Made by a program: the position numbers and the translations under genes
The notes under the pieces: generated by a model
Told to the model about the DNA's origin: nothing
The model's database searches: none
Seen by the model: the letters and a program-made list of their open reading frames with translations, nothing else
Part shown: piece by piece, positions 23,474 through 33,786 of the stretch
Numbering within the stretch: the stretch's first letter is position 1
How the letters are laid out: each line of letters starts with the position of its first letter
Source of the DNA: Trichomonas vaginalis G3
Lineage: Eukaryota; Parabasalia; Trichomonadida; Trichomonadidae
Assembly: GCF_026262505.1 (NCBI RefSeq)
Contig: NC_067208.1
Span: 14,703,962 to 14,767,961, forward strand
Length of the DNA stretch: 64,000 bases
Direction of reading: 5' to 3'

Positions 23474-23792
23474 TGACTTCCAGAATTTATTTTGTTTAAT
23501 GTTCTATTATTCTATTTTCGATTTTTATGTTGACTGAAAATTAAAAAATATTTTAATATAATGAATTTGAATAGGTAGACGTATTAAAATGCAACATTTC
23601 TTTTAGATCTAGAATCTAGATTGTAACAATGATTTCCGAAAATGGAAATGGAAACAAATAATCAACATTATTGGTAATTAGATGATAATTCGACACGAGT
23701 CCTTATATCGAATCACATGTAGAGCTCTTTTTGAAAATGAGTTTCTCCATATTACAAAAAAAAAGTAAGAATCCTGAAATTATTGAGTTTGA
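23474..23792. other. Intergenic between convergent genes
   Basis: About 320 bp of AT-rich DNA between the 3' ends of the coiled-coil gene and the small minus-strand gene. I see nothing beyond likely polyadenylation signals. Confidence 0.5.
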
Positions 23793-24014
23793 TTATGACT
23801 TAAATTCGATGTTTTGCTCAAGAAATGTCACAAGAGATAAAGGGTACATTTTCTTCATATATTCATGAGTGTAAAAATGAATCTTGCTTGGATCTTTTTG
23901 GAATTTGCAGGCATATTTATATGAAACTTTGTCTTTAATAACACCTATTATTTCTGGATCTGAACAACTGAGCTTTAATTGATTTAGTCTTTCCTCCATT
24001 GAAATCTGAGCCAT
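23793..24014 (-). CDS. Small conserved-looking protein, unrecognised
   Basis: 73 aa from MAQISMEERLNQLKLS. The ATG at 24012-24014 is preferred over upstream phenylalanine-rich codons, and an initiator-like TTCAATTTTACATTA sits about 25 bases upstream. The protein is compact, charged and probably globular (IIGVIKDKVSYKYACKFQKD, HFYTHEYMKKMYPLSL), without membrane segment or signal peptide. The gene is head-to-head with the next one, with only about 50 bp between the starts, so both share a promoter region. I do not recognise the family. Confidence 0.55.
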   Translation of the reverse strand: MAQISMEERLNQLKLSCSDPEIIGVIKDKVSYKYACKFQKDPSKIHFYTHEYMKKMYPLSLVTFLEQNIEFKS

Positions 24015-24065
24015 GAAAGTAAAAAAATAATGTAAAATTGAACTGTACGTTAAAGTTTGCCAAAA

Positions 24066-24482
24066 ATGCATTCACCAACGAAATATCCTCATCGTACAGA
24101 GAAAAGAGCTGTAGAAACAGACACAAAGCCTAAGAAGCATATCCATACAAAGAAATATAATCGATTTGACTTATTTGATCCAAAGCCAGTTGAAGAAAAA
24201 GATCCATTTCTCAACTCAATATCAAGGAAGATCACTTTATTAACACTTAGAGTTAGTCATATTGAAAATCGTCTTGCTGATTACGAAACTCAAGCAAAAA
24301 TCATAGATGAACAGAATTATCTCAAGGATCCTCCATTTGCAATACCTCAAAAGGAAATAAAGCTTACTTCTTCAAGATCTAGTCATTCTTCGCCAAGCCA
24401 AAGAAGCTATATTAGCTCTTCAAGCCACATAACAGCTTCATCTCTTCAAACCAAATCAAATATAGCAGATATTGATATTTAG
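24066..24482 (+). CDS. Small serine-rich protein with a central helix, unrecognised
   Basis: 138 aa from MHSPTKYPHRTEKRAVET. The start is the first ATG in the frame (24066). Residues 1-45 are basic, residues 55-85 form a probable coiled coil (ISRKITLLTLRVSHIENRLA), and the last 40 residues are serine-rich (SSRSSHSSPSQRSYISSSSH), typical of a phosphorylated disordered tail. It is divergent from the 73-aa gene. The function is unknown; a cytoskeleton- or centrosome-associated adaptor is possible from the helix-plus-disorder layout but unproven. Confidence 0.6.
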   Translation: MHSPTKYPHRTEKRAVETDTKPKKHIHTKKYNRFDLFDPKPVEEKDPFLNSISRKITLLTLRVSHIENRLADYETQAKIIDEQNYLKDPPFAIPQKEIKLTSSRSSHSSPSQRSYISSSSHITASSLQTKSNIADIDI

Positions 24483-24666
24483 ATCTCATATTTAATCGGA
24501 TAAAAGTGTTTGTTATTTGTTTAAATTTTCACAAAAAAATATATTTAATGAAATTAAGGATAATATAATCTATTTTATTAAAAAACAAACATATAGAAAA
24601 TATAATAGAATGATCTGAAGAAATGAGCATATTAAATCATTCTTAATTTGAAATTATAAATGAATT

Positions 24667-26214
24667 TTATAATTTCTTGAATTTAAATGAATGAACGAGT
24701 CTTGAAATCTTGTTACGAAGTACAAATATTGTGAAGATAAGAATCAACAATGTAGTAAACAGTTCTTCATAAGGATATTCTTCAATAACGACAAATTCTT
24801 CAGTTTTAACATCAAAAGTACAATTTCTGCATTGGTTCATCAAAGGAACAGAAATCTCATCGTTGATTTTCCCAGTGAAATGGCAATTTTCTATTGATGC
24901 TTTTGAAAACTCAGAATAAACGGACATTTCTGATAGTGCAATGTTCTGAATAAAATCTGACTCTGAAATATTTAATTCCGTGTTGATAGAGTTAATTGCA
25001 GCGCTTTTACTGCGACTTTTTCCTTCTGCGAATGTACTATTAGTTATTTGTGATGAGCAATTGTAAAATGATACAACAGATCCTCTTGATCGTGAATGCG
25101 TTCCATTGAAAATTGAATTTGAAATTTTAATTGAAGAATTTTTGAACGAAAATGATGAGTCTTTGATGGATGTCGTGTTTATAAAATTGCTGTTCTCAAT
25201 GGTGAACGTCGAATTTGTAGCAATTATCATATTTTCAGGAAGAATATTTGAAATCGCAGAAAAATTTTTGAAAATTAAATCAGAATCTATCGAATCTACA
25301 ATTGTTCCACATCTGTTGGATAATGAATGCAAATTAATTGATTGAAAGTGACTTTTGTTTAAAATTAATGAAGACGTTGAAAAACAATTGGATTCAATAG
25401 ACATTTCTCTGCTTCTCATTGATGAATTGGTTAATTCAATTAATGGGGATTTGTTTCTCATGAAAATAGTATGATTAAACTCAATACCAGAATTTTCTAA
25501 AGAAAATATAGGTTTTTGTCCTCCATTCAGAGAACAAATAGTATTATTAGAAAGTATAGAACTGTTATTTGCATAAAATATTGGATTTATATTGTAATTC
25601 GAATCAATTTTTGTTGAATTTAAGTTTAAAACTGAAGAAGTAAGATTGATGTATGTTGAATTCGAATTCATTAGTTGTGTTAAACTGATAAATGATGTGT
25701 TTTTAAAAATAATTACTGAGTTGTTTGAAAATATGATTGAATTATTGGAAATCTGAATATAATTGAACAAGCAATTTTCAAAAGTAAGATTTGTATTGAC
25801 TAAATTAAGCACAGGTGTTGAAGTTTTATAAAATGTTACATTTTTCATTGTGATATTTGAATTCAAAATTGTTTTGATTGGAAAACCATCAGAAACAAAA
25901 GTAAAATTAGATATCGCTGCGTTAGAATTAGTAATTTCTTTAGGAATAAATGATGCATTTTGTTGTTTTTGTAAATTTAATGTTTGATTTTGGCCAATAA
26001 TAGTGTAATTTTTGGATAAAACTGTTAGAAATAGATTATTAAAAGCTTCCACATGCGATGTATTCGAAAATTTTTGATCTACAACGTAAATTTCATTTTC
26101 ATTTTCAAATATCTTTGAATTATTGTAACTACATGGGGACATTTGTGTACATTCTTCTGATTCTGACCGCAAGTACTTAACAAAAACAGATTTCAGAAAA
26201 ATAATAGATATCAA
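24667..26214 (-). CDS. Beta-helix (Pmp/BspA-style) surface membrane protein, start uncertain
   Basis: About 515 codons. The body is a right-handed parallel beta-helix: many short turns rich in asparagine, serine and threonine (NSNITMKNVTFYKTSTPVLN, LTFENCLFNYIQISNN, SFKNSSIKISNSIFNG) with several NxS/T glycosylation sites. Near the C-terminus is one hydrophobic segment (LFTTLLILIFTIFVL), then a short basic cytoplasmic tail. This matches the single-pass Pmp-like surface proteins of trichomonads, inferred to be adhesins. The frame begins at a TTG region; the first in-frame ATG is at 26142, after residues that look like the end of a signal peptide. Upstream in the same frame an ATG at 26250 is followed after ten codons by a TAG at 26218-26220. 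The gene may therefore lack a working start, or have lost its signal peptide. Confidence 0.65.
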   Translation of the reverse strand: MISIIFLKSVFVKYLRSESEECTQMSPCSYNNSKIFENENEIYVVDQKFSNTSHVEAFNNLFLTVLSKNYTIIGQNQTLNLQKQQNASFIPKEITNSNAAISNFTFVSDGFPIKTILNSNITMKNVTFYKTSTPVLNLVNTNLTFENCLFNYIQISNNSIIFSNNSVIIFKNTSFISLTQLMNSNSTYINLTSSVLNLNSTKIDSNYNINPIFYANNSSILSNNTICSLNGGQKPIFSLENSGIEFNHTIFMRNKSPLIELTNSSMRSREMSIESNCFSTSSLILNKSHFQSINLHSLSNRCGTIVDSIDSDLIFKNFSAISNILPENMIIATNSTFTIENSNFINTTSIKDSSFSFKNSSIKISNSIFNGTHSRSRGSVVSFYNCSSQITNSTFAEGKSRSKSAAINSINTELNISESDFIQNIALSEMSVYSEFSKASIENCHFTGKINDEISVPLMNQCRNCTFDVKTEEFVVIEEYPYEELFTTLLILIFTIFVLRNKISRLVHSFKFKKL

Positions 26215-26496
26215 ATCCTAAAACTCTTTTAAATAAATGACGAAATCCATTAGCATTGCGAATCAATTCTCATTTTAATAGAGTATGATTTGTTTAATAT
26301 TAAGCCATTTATGAAATAAACGTTGATATGTTTATATATATCATCTATGTAATGAGGAAGTGACAACATGTTTTATTACGGAGGGTTTCTGGTTATATGA
26401 TGCTTTTTTGATTTGTTATGAAGAAAAAAATATGTTGAAAATTAAAATCGAAACTTAAAAATAAATTATTTAACGAGTATAAAGCAAAATATATGT

Positions 26497-27417
26497 TTAA
26501 ATGAAATATCCGGACGTTGGGAGTTCATCTGGTACTTTACTGCGAGATGCAGGGCAAGGCTGGAACTCAACGAGTTCATACTCGCCATGGTTGTATTTCA
26601 TAATTGTTGCCTTGTTACCTGTTCTATACATATAGTTAGGTGCCGACCAGACCGTGATAAGTTTATTATCGAAGAACCATTCATATCCATTTTGTGCTAA
26701 TTGGTGGGAACGTGTAATCATCTTGAGGTTGTTAAGCTGGCAGAATTCCTTGACTTGGCGTGCTCCGAAAATATATCCAGCGCCACGGGAGTTATTTCTC
26801 CACTGGTCACCTTCTTCTGGGTCACTCCATGTAAGGTCGCAGAATGGGCCTTTGTTTGGTATTTCTTCATTTCGTTCGATCATGTTGATTTTTTCGATGA
26901 GAGCGATGTCAGGTGAAATTCCTCCATGAACTGAAAAGACTTCGTTATCAATAATTGAAGCCATTGGAAGTAAGTCAAATACTTCGTTGCAAAGTGACCA
27001 AATGCCTGGGTGACCGAAAAGCATCTGACATTCGGCGTAAAATCCATACATTTGGTTAACCTGACGGCATTCGTGGTTGCCACGTAAGAGCCAAATATGA
27101 TCCTTATATTTGAGTTTGAGAGCTGCTAAGTATGAGAAAGTGAGTACTGAATAATAACCGCGATCTACGTAATCTCCCATGAATAGGAATGTATACTTGG
27201 CAGGATCACCAGCTGCATCGAAAAGCTCGAATAAATCGAAAAGTTGTCCGTGAACATCGCCACAAATGATAATTGGAGATTGAAGTTCGAGAAGATTTGA
27301 TTCACTTGCGAGTTGTTCCATTAACTTAAGCATAAGCTCAACGAAAACGCCTTCGGAAAGTTGCTCGCCCTTTTTGCATGACTCGAGAATTGCGTCTAAA
27401 TTCAATGACTCACTCAT
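26497..27417 (-). CDS. PP2A-type serine/threonine protein phosphatase catalytic subunit
   Basis: 306 aa, full length for the family. All PPP signatures are present in order: GDVHGQ, GDYVDRG, LRGNHE, the histidine in SVHGGISPD, and TRSHQLAQNGYEW. The C-terminus SGYFI resembles the conserved DYFL tail of PP2A, PP4 and PP6 that is methylated and recognised by regulatory subunits, so it belongs to that branch rather than PP1. It dephosphorylates phosphoserine/threonine with two metal ions in the cytoplasm or nucleus. It differs from canonical PP2A in the N-terminus and the tail, so PP4/PP6-like or a lineage-specific PP2A are both possible. The ATG is at 27415-27417, just after an ACTGACAG sequence. 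Confidence 0.95.
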   Translation of the reverse strand: MSESLNLDAILESCKKGEQLSEGVFVELMLKLMEQLASESNLLELQSPIIICGDVHGQLFDLFELFDAAGDPAKYTFLFMGDYVDRGYYSVLTFSYLAALKLKYKDHIWLLRGNHECRQVNQMYGFYAECQMLFGHPGIWSLCNEVFDLLPMASIIDNEVFSVHGGISPDIALIEKINMIERNEEIPNKGPFCDLTWSDPEEGDQWRNNSRGAGYIFGARQVKEFCQLNNLKMITRSHQLAQNGYEWFFDNKLITVWSAPNYMYRTGNKATIMKYNHGEYELVEFQPCPASRSKVPDELPTSGYFI

Positions 27418-27816
27418 TCTGTCAGTTTTTTTCTTAGTAAAATATCTTTTCTAAATTATTCAGACGTTTTGCTATAAAATATATATATACTTTCAGTTAG
27501 ATATGCAGATTATTAAATGTTTATGCCGCGATATCACTTGTTGTAAAATGAGGGTACTGGAATATCCTTTAATCAGCCATAAACTTGCATCATCTGAATA
27601 GCACTATGCTATGTTATGATTAACAACATGTTTTCGCTTACTTTGAAACAAAAAATTTGCCTGACTCATCAAAAATATTGAAATTTTTGTCTTTCTAGAT
27701 GGAAATCTTCTTGAGCGTATTTTAGTTTTTTGATATATGATAAAGATTTTGTGTTATTATATTTTTGTCATGTAAATTTTAATGGCAAAATTTGTGAAAA
27801 TTTTTGCCACTCCAAA

Positions 27817-28878
27817 ATGTCTGTTTTCACTTCAGAGATCAAAGAAGAAATTACGCCAAGAACTGAAGTCAGAGATGAGTCGAATGTCATTATCATAGAG
27901 CCGTTTCGCTTTATCAAGCCATATGATTTTACTTTTTCAGCAGGATCAAAAGAACGCTGGGTTGGTCAACCGCTTATTGATGTTTTTACCAATGAATTTA
28001 GAGTGGCATCACGAGAAGAATATGAAGAGAAAATAAGAAATGGTAAAATCATAGTAAATGGAAGGAAAATACCAGTAGATTATAGAATCGGTCCTTTAGA
28101 TTCAATCAAACATATATGCACTCGAATTGAAGCACCAGTATTCAATAAACCACTTCTTAAACTTGGCGAAACAGATAATTACGTGGCTTATCTCAAGCCA
28201 GCCTCAGTTACTGTAAATACTGTTGGAGGATACTTTTACAACTCAATGGTTAAACGTCTACCTCCGCATTTACATGTTGTTCATCGTTTAGACCGCGTTA
28301 CATCAGGAATTATCGTTTTCGCCAAAAATAAGGCAGCAGCAACAAACTTTAATCAATATTTAGTTGGAGAGAAGGTTAGTAAAACCTATATTGCTCGTGT
28401 AATCGGACGATTCCCTAAAGGCGAGATTATATGCGATCAACCATTAGGAACAGACTTCAATTTACATCGTACAGTTGTTACTCCGACTGGAAAGCCGAGT
28501 AAGACCATTTTTAAGCTACTCAAAACTAATGGAAAAGAAAGTATTGTAGAAGCTCATCCAATTACAGGTAGAACCCATCAGATTCGTTGCCATCTTCAAT
28601 ACTTAGGATATCCGATTACTAATGATGAGATGTATGGAGGAAAAAGAGAAGTTTATACTAAAGAAATGAAAGATGCTCTCAAAAAGGCAGAAAAACTCGG
28701 ACTTTGGCCATGTGATTATTGCCAAGATAAAACGAACCCTCGCGTTGAATTCCAAGTTTATCTTCATTCTTGTCATTACCAAACTCCTGAATTTGATTTC
28801 CACGCGCCAATGCCTGACTGGGAAGATCTTGATAAATTTGGTCTAAAAGAGTCTGAGTCATCTTTTTGTCGAATATAG
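27817..28878 (+). CDS. RluA-family pseudouridine synthase
   Basis: 353 aa from MSVFTSEIKEEITPRTE. The ATG at 27817 is chosen because the 29 codons before it are AT-rich filler. The catalytic motif HRLDRVTSGIIVFAKN, with the invariant aspartate, lies in the middle. It is followed by GEKVSKTYIARV, then EAHPITGRTHQIRCHLQYLG, the RluA family's C-terminal signature. The segment before the catalytic domain (NGKIIVNGRKIPVDYRIG) is an S4-like RNA-binding element. The arrangement resembles eukaryotic Pus9/Rib2/RPUSD enzymes, which isomerise uridine in tRNA or other RNA. The exact RNA target cannot be told. No partner genes are adjacent. Confidence 0.93.
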   Translation: MSVFTSEIKEEITPRTEVRDESNVIIIEPFRFIKPYDFTFSAGSKERWVGQPLIDVFTNEFRVASREEYEEKIRNGKIIVNGRKIPVDYRIGPLDSIKHICTRIEAPVFNKPLLKLGETDNYVAYLKPASVTVNTVGGYFYNSMVKRLPPHLHVVHRLDRVTSGIIVFAKNKAAATNFNQYLVGEKVSKTYIARVIGRFPKGEIICDQPLGTDFNLHRTVVTPTGKPSKTIFKLLKTNGKESIVEAHPITGRTHQIRCHLQYLGYPITNDEMYGGKREVYTKEMKDALKKAEKLGLWPCDYCQDKTNPRVEFQVYLHSCHYQTPEFDFHAPMPDWEDLDKFGLKESESSFCRI

Positions 28879-29327
28879 AATAAATATTTTTTTTTCTTAT
28901 GATATTGATTAGAAATATTTCATTTTAAATAGTTGGTGAATAAAACATTAAGTGTTTAAACCCTTTAAGATGTCATGCATATAAATTTAAATTTCCTTAT
29001 TATAGCGAGTTGGATTTGTTTTGATTCAGAAGAAATATATTTATGAGTCAATATGAGTAACTGCGGCTATAGGAAATTTCCTTTAAATTCTTTTTTGTTA
29101 ATTAGATTAATACAACAATAAATTGAGTTGACATGAATATAGATTTTTAACTCAAATACCATAAACTATAATTTTGAAAAGTATTTATGATCAAACGTAG
29201 AGAATAAAATATTCAAATTTTGGAATGAATATAAATAAGACAAAAATCCATAATAAATTGTATAAAAATAAAACATATTGATGATTTTATATTCTGAATC
29301 ATTAAAAAAGTGTTAATTTTATTCGAA
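28879..29327. other. Intergenic between convergent genes
   Basis: 450 bp of AT-rich DNA with no credible frame, RNA gene or repeat. Confidence 0.55.
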
Positions 29328-30362
29328 TTAATTGTCAATTTCAGTTTGTGGATATACACAATCTATTTTTCGTACAGACTTAGAGTCATATAATCCATCT
29401 CTATAATAAATTGACCTTTGCAGGTAAGAAACGAAAACATAATTTGACATAAAATTATATCCTAAATTACTGGGCTTGGGGTTGAATTTGAGAACATTTT
29501 CTGTCTTTACTAAATAAATATTTGGATAAATTATAGAATTCATTAATAATATTTTCGTTTGGTTATTTATATTGGCAACAAATCCTAAATTTTTGTATTT
29601 TGTATCCTTGTACTTGAAGTTAAGATCAACATTTCTTGATTCTCCAGAAAAATCAAAAATGAAAAAGTCCGGAATTTCACGATCATCATCAAGGTCTATT
29701 AGTTGATTATCTGCCGTAAAATGTATTTTTTGTTCCTTACTGACATGTTTTATTTTCAAATTATTATCTTGTATAATTGCATCTAGATTGATTAATTTTG
29801 ATAAGTCCAATTTATTTCTAATCTGAGAGAAGTATGAAATCGGAAAAATATCAAATGGATCATCAAATAAATATTCCATTTCCGGAATGGTAGTGTAGTC
29901 AGGCTTTTTCCCATCTTTTTGTATTAATATCATATATCTGATTTGAACGTAATCTAGTGTCTTATGTCTACATGGCGAATTAACGTAAAGATCGTGCCAA
30001 TATTGATCAAATTCCATTAAATATTTAGGAAATTTTGAAAAGTCAAGTTCTCCTGCTATATTTTCGAAGTATTTTGGGCTATCAAATCTCCTCATTGCAA
30101 AAGTAACTCTAAAATTATATTGGGTTTGGGACTCCACAAAAATTGAAAACTTAGCTTTATGTTGGTAATTATGATTCCTAATATACATCTTGAATAAGTT
30201 TGGATCCTCAATAACATTTTCTTCAAAATCTTTTTGATCAAATTTTGAAAAATCGTGAATGTTCCATGTTCCACTTAGAGTTATTTTGCACTGATCTTCT
30301 TTTTTGACAATGTAATTTGGAGTCAAGGCGCTTAAGAAGTCATCTTGAGTTAAATTTTCCAT
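29328..30362 (-). CDS. Unrecognised 344-aa protein
   Basis: 344 aa from MENLTQDDFLSALTPN with an ATG at 30360-30362. There is no signal peptide, no membrane segment and no low complexity. It is rich in aromatic residues and aspartate/asparagine, with alternating hydrophobics that suggest beta structure (KCKITLSGTWNIHDFSKFD region early, FFIFDFSGESRNVDLNFKYK late). I do not recognise a family. It is head-to-head with the 413-aa gene across a 75-bp gap, so the two may be coordinately transcribed. Its steady codon use and length argue that it is a real gene, but no function can be proposed. Confidence 0.6.
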   Translation of the reverse strand: MENLTQDDFLSALTPNYIVKKEDQCKITLSGTWNIHDFSKFDQKDFEENVIEDPNLFKMYIRNHNYQHKAKFSIFVESQTQYNFRVTFAMRRFDSPKYFENIAGELDFSKFPKYLMEFDQYWHDLYVNSPCRHKTLDYVQIRYMILIQKDGKKPDYTTIPEMEYLFDDPFDIFPISYFSQIRNKLDLSKLINLDAIIQDNNLKIKHVSKEQKIHFTADNQLIDLDDDREIPDFFIFDFSGESRNVDLNFKYKDTKYKNLGFVANINNQTKILLMNSIIYPNIYLVKTENVLKFNPKPSNLGYNFMSNYVFVSYLQRSIYYRDGLYDSKSVRKIDCVYPQTEIDN

Positions 30363-30397
30363 CTAAAAAAAAAATAAAAATAAAAATTTTAAAATTG

Positions 30398-30405
30398 TCA
30401 CTTTT
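30398..30405 (+). promoter_or_regulatory. Initiator-like element of the 413-aa gene
   Basis: TCACTTTT within GTCACTTTTACTGCACG matches the trichomonad initiator core and lies about 33 bases before the ATG at 30438. It is in the 75-bp gap between two divergent genes. Confidence 0.5.
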
Positions 30406-30437
30406 ACTGCACGTTTAAAAAGGGAAAAAAATATAAA

Positions 30438-31679
30438 ATGTTGAATAATGGAATTCCTATTGGAACTTTTCTAGCAAAAGTTCAGTACGCAGAATCACAA
30501 GGAAAGTTAGAACATCTTGTTCATGATGATCCAATTCAACCATTTCATTTTGCCGTTTTAAAAGATACATTACAATCAGAAAACGAAGAAGTAATGGTCT
30601 ATCAAGTATCCACATTTCCTGATATGAGAAAGATATGCTTAACTTTTCATGCAATGCGCCGATCATTTAAACAATTATTCAATGAAGAACCAGATTACCT
30701 CGAATCAAATGGATTACGCGCTGTTTTTAGATTTAACAATATATGGAAGAAGTTATTAATTATTGTTACTAACTACAAATTTCCAAAATCGTTCTTATTT
30801 GGAATGATAAACAGAATGTCTGGTACGTTGTCCGCCCTTTTTGAAAAAACATCATACAAATCAGCTCAATTTGCTCGTTCTGCTTTGATTTGCTTTTCAA
30901 AGAATATGAATAATGTAAATGGAGTTCAATCTGTCTTAGCAACCTTATCTCAACCTCTACCACCAAGAGCACCACAACTAAGCGGTACCGATAAGAGAGT
31001 TCTTGAGTCTGGACCTGGCCAACTAATCCTTGCAGCTTGCGAAGACCCTGTTATCTTTGGATCATGCTCTGTCTTTGTTTATGGACGCTGCATCTTTACC
31101 ACAATGAATGATCTTAATCTCTGGATTTCAGAATTAATTGTTGCAAATCAACGCGAAACAACAGAAGAATATCTTACAATTGATGGAAGGCTTTTCTGTA
31201 TTGCACGCCATAATTACACAACAATGGTCTCAATTACAGCTCCATCGCGCGGCCTTGAAATATGCTGCAAGATGCAAGTCGTTTTAATGAGACTTGATTC
31301 CAAGAATTTCATCACAAAATTCCAAGGAGCGTTTGCAAACATTTTACCACCTTTCCAAGAATTCGATGCTCTTGTCACAAAAGGACCATTCAAAGTTTCT
31401 CAGCCTCCATTTGTTTGCGCACCGTTATTTGTTCCTGTTTCATTAACTTTGAGAGCAAATGCAATTGCTTCATTGATGTATGAGTCATGCTCAAACGGTA
31501 CAAATGGAGCTCTGATATCTTACAAAGTTGATAAGATGAAATATAGACTTAAGTTTGTCCATAAAGCCGATTCAATGGTTTTCTGGATTTACCACGTACC
31601 AAAAGGAAAGAGAGATAAGATATTTGTTCATGATAATGTTGTTTCTTTGCCGCATTTCTTATCTTCACTTAGTAACTAA
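30438..31679 (+). CDS. Unrecognised 413-aa protein
   Basis: 413 aa from MLNNGIPIGTFLAKVQYAES. The ATG follows an initiator-like site. No membrane segment or signal peptide is seen. It is a globular, mixed alpha/beta protein with two halves. The first (to about residue 175) ends with a helix-rich stretch (FPKSFLFGMINRMSGTLSAL). The second carries strands such as SCSVFVYGRCIFTTMNDLN and YLTIDGRLFCIARHN. The alternation of short strands and helices is faintly reminiscent of longin/roadblock-type trafficking subunits (Mon1/Ccz1/HPS group), but I have no motif that proves it. Codon use is host-like and the gene looks intact. Confidence 0.6.
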   Translation: MLNNGIPIGTFLAKVQYAESQGKLEHLVHDDPIQPFHFAVLKDTLQSENEEVMVYQVSTFPDMRKICLTFHAMRRSFKQLFNEEPDYLESNGLRAVFRFNNIWKKLLIIVTNYKFPKSFLFGMINRMSGTLSALFEKTSYKSAQFARSALICFSKNMNNVNGVQSVLATLSQPLPPRAPQLSGTDKRVLESGPGQLILAACEDPVIFGSCSVFVYGRCIFTTMNDLNLWISELIVANQRETTEEYLTIDGRLFCIARHNYTTMVSITAPSRGLEICCKMQVVLMRLDSKNFITKFQGAFANILPPFQEFDALVTKGPFKVSQPPFVCAPLFVPVSLTLRANAIASLMYESCSNGTNGALISYKVDKMKYRLKFVHKADSMVFWIYHVPKGKRDKIFVHDNVVSLPHFLSSLSN

Positions 31680-32050
31680 TCATATTTTGTAATTAAATAG
31701 ATTTATAAATGATGTTTTATTATTTAACATGGAAAATCTCTTTTTCTTTGAAAGAATTAGGAAAGATTATTTCGACGAATTATATGAAATATCTCTGAAA
31801 TCAGTTTGATTCGATCATTATTTCAAAAATCTGTAGGGAAGACATCTAAATATATGTTATTTCAAATTATGTTAATTAATTTTTCAACTTTTGCTTTAAA
31901 CAAACTATAGCAAATGTACTAAAAGCTATATGAACTTGGGCTCTTTCAGTCATGATGCTAAATTGATAAAAAATATTTCACTATTTCGGTAGAAAAAAAA
32001 TTACATAAAACATTTTTTAATTAAAAACACAAAACAAATAAATTATAAAT
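31680..32050. other. Intergenic between convergent genes
   Basis: 370 bp of AT-rich DNA, nothing recognised. Confidence 0.5.
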
Positions 32051-33493
32051 CTAATTTTTCATTGCAAGAGATTCCGTCAACATTGTAGTTATTACCATTT
32101 GCGGGATCTTGCAAGCTGCAGCTAACTTTGGAGGCATTACCTCCAAGTTCAAATACATTGACAGCCACTCAAATAATTGATCTGGTTCAGGTATTTGTGC
32201 TGCAATTATTGCAATTCTCCAAATTTTGAACATATCATCAAACTTTTGACTTTTCTCAACTAAATCATTATTTATCGAAGCCAAGTGAGAAGCTATTGCC
32301 ATGTTCGCCTTGTATATGTTAAAAGCAGCGTCAACAGGATTAGTACAGAATAAACAAAGTGTTACATAATCAACAATTTGATGAATTTCCTGAGTTTGAT
32401 TGAAAAACTCATTTGGAGTTAGTTTTAATTGTTCTTCAGTACAATGTTGTTTAGTAACATCCAACTTCTCAAGGGGAAGGCTAGAAAGACTTGATATATG
32501 CTTCTGCAATGCTTCACTAGCTAATCCAAGTGGTCTAAGGTCCAATCTGAACTTGTCAAAAAGCATTCTCGCGATGACACTTTTTACGACTTCATTTTGA
32601 GATCTTTTTCCTGGTTTTATGTCTGCCCACTCTACAAGAGCTGCGTGCATGCGCTGCATTGTGTTGTTAAGCTGGTGCTGGTTCATTGTCTTGATGTATT
32701 TCAGGTTAAATGGACATTCCGGAGACTCAAAAAATTGAGCAATTGTTTCAAATTTTTCAATGTAAGGAATGTAGCCTGTAAGTGGATCTTTCATGCTAAT
32801 ATGGGCACGTATGAGACTGACAAAGAGAGATTTGTTTGCAGATTCAGATGAAAACGGACGTGGAATGAAATCAAGAAGAGCAGCGAGATCATCAATCTGA
32901 TTTCGAAAAGCAATGTATTGGCTGAAGACGTCTGGCATGAAATCAAACTCAAACGCACGCCAGTTTTGTGTAGCGTTGAATATTTTGACTCTAACAAGCC
33001 TGGGATGTTCTGCAAGATATTTTAGAAGTTTTTGTAGTGAATATAGTAATTCAAGACGCTCTGTTAACATAGATAAACGTATTGCATTTAACGAAGTGCG
33101 AATTTGAACAAATTTCGGTAATAAAACTTTGAATTTTCGATAAGGTTCAATATTTAAGTAGTGTGGTTTAATAACGAAGTTCTTTAGGAATTTTGGAGAG
33201 GAACCTTCTTTTATAATTTCTTGTACTTGCTGAATTAAATCGGTATATTGGTAAATTTGAGGCGTTATCTCATTGTATGATCGAACAAACTCTGGTACAA
33301 TAGTATCTCTAATAAACTTTCTATTTGGATAAGGTTGACCTAAGATTGGATGAACATAATCATCGAAATTTGGAAAACGATATTCTTCTGGAATTGGATC
33401 CAGGGAAAATTCGAATTTCCTTACTTGAAAAGGTTCTGGTAATTCAAATTCTTTGTCTATAAGAAGGCTATTATCATGGTGAAGACTTTTCAT
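32051..33493 (-). CDS. Unrecognised 480-aa helical protein next to the Polinton
   Basis: 480 aa from MKSLHHDNSLLIDKEFELPE. This ATG (33491-33493) is preferred to a longer frame whose first 24 codons are hydrophobic AT-rich filler; an initiator-like CTCAATTTTTTTC lies about 15 bases upstream. The protein is mostly alpha-helical with no signal peptide or membrane segment. Features include EEYRFPNFDDYVHPILGQPY near the start, LTERLELLYSLQKLLKYLAE in the middle and a C-terminal helical block (VEKSQKFDDMFKIWRIAIIA). A distant likeness to guanine-exchange or vesicle-tether proteins cannot be tested by eye. The Polinton lies about 300 bp upstream of its start and so has displaced distal promoter DNA but left the proximal part. 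Confidence 0.6.
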   Translation of the reverse strand: MKSLHHDNSLLIDKEFELPEPFQVRKFEFSLDPIPEEYRFPNFDDYVHPILGQPYPNRKFIRDTIVPEFVRSYNEITPQIYQYTDLIQQVQEIIKEGSSPKFLKNFVIKPHYLNIEPYRKFKVLLPKFVQIRTSLNAIRLSMLTERLELLYSLQKLLKYLAEHPRLVRVKIFNATQNWRAFEFDFMPDVFSQYIAFRNQIDDLAALLDFIPRPFSSESANKSLFVSLIRAHISMKDPLTGYIPYIEKFETIAQFFESPECPFNLKYIKTMNQHQLNNTMQRMHAALVEWADIKPGKRSQNEVVKSVIARMLFDKFRLDLRPLGLASEALQKHISSLSSLPLEKLDVTKQHCTEEQLKLTPNEFFNQTQEIHQIVDYVTLCLFCTNPVDAAFNIYKANMAIASHLASINNDLVEKSQKFDDMFKIWRIAIIAAQIPEPDQLFEWLSMYLNLEVMPPKLAAACKIPQMVITTMLTESLAMKN

Positions 33494-33786
33494 CAAGAAA
33501 AAAATTGAGAAAAAAATTTTTATATGTTTTGTAAGAATTAGAAATCTCTTTATAACCTTGAACAATTTACTTTTTCAAATTGGATTAGAGTTTTACAATT
33601 TGCAGATTATCTTTTCTCCAAAATCTCTGATGATGGTTTGGTATTTGTTTTAGACTGTTCTTCGTGTTTCTCACTTCAAAGATTTCGTTAGCGCTGAAGA
33701 ATGTAAAAATTTTTGTAAAAACACTTCTGAATTCTAAAAATGTATGTTTAACTAGTAGTCACAATGATAGAAATTGATATGTATTT

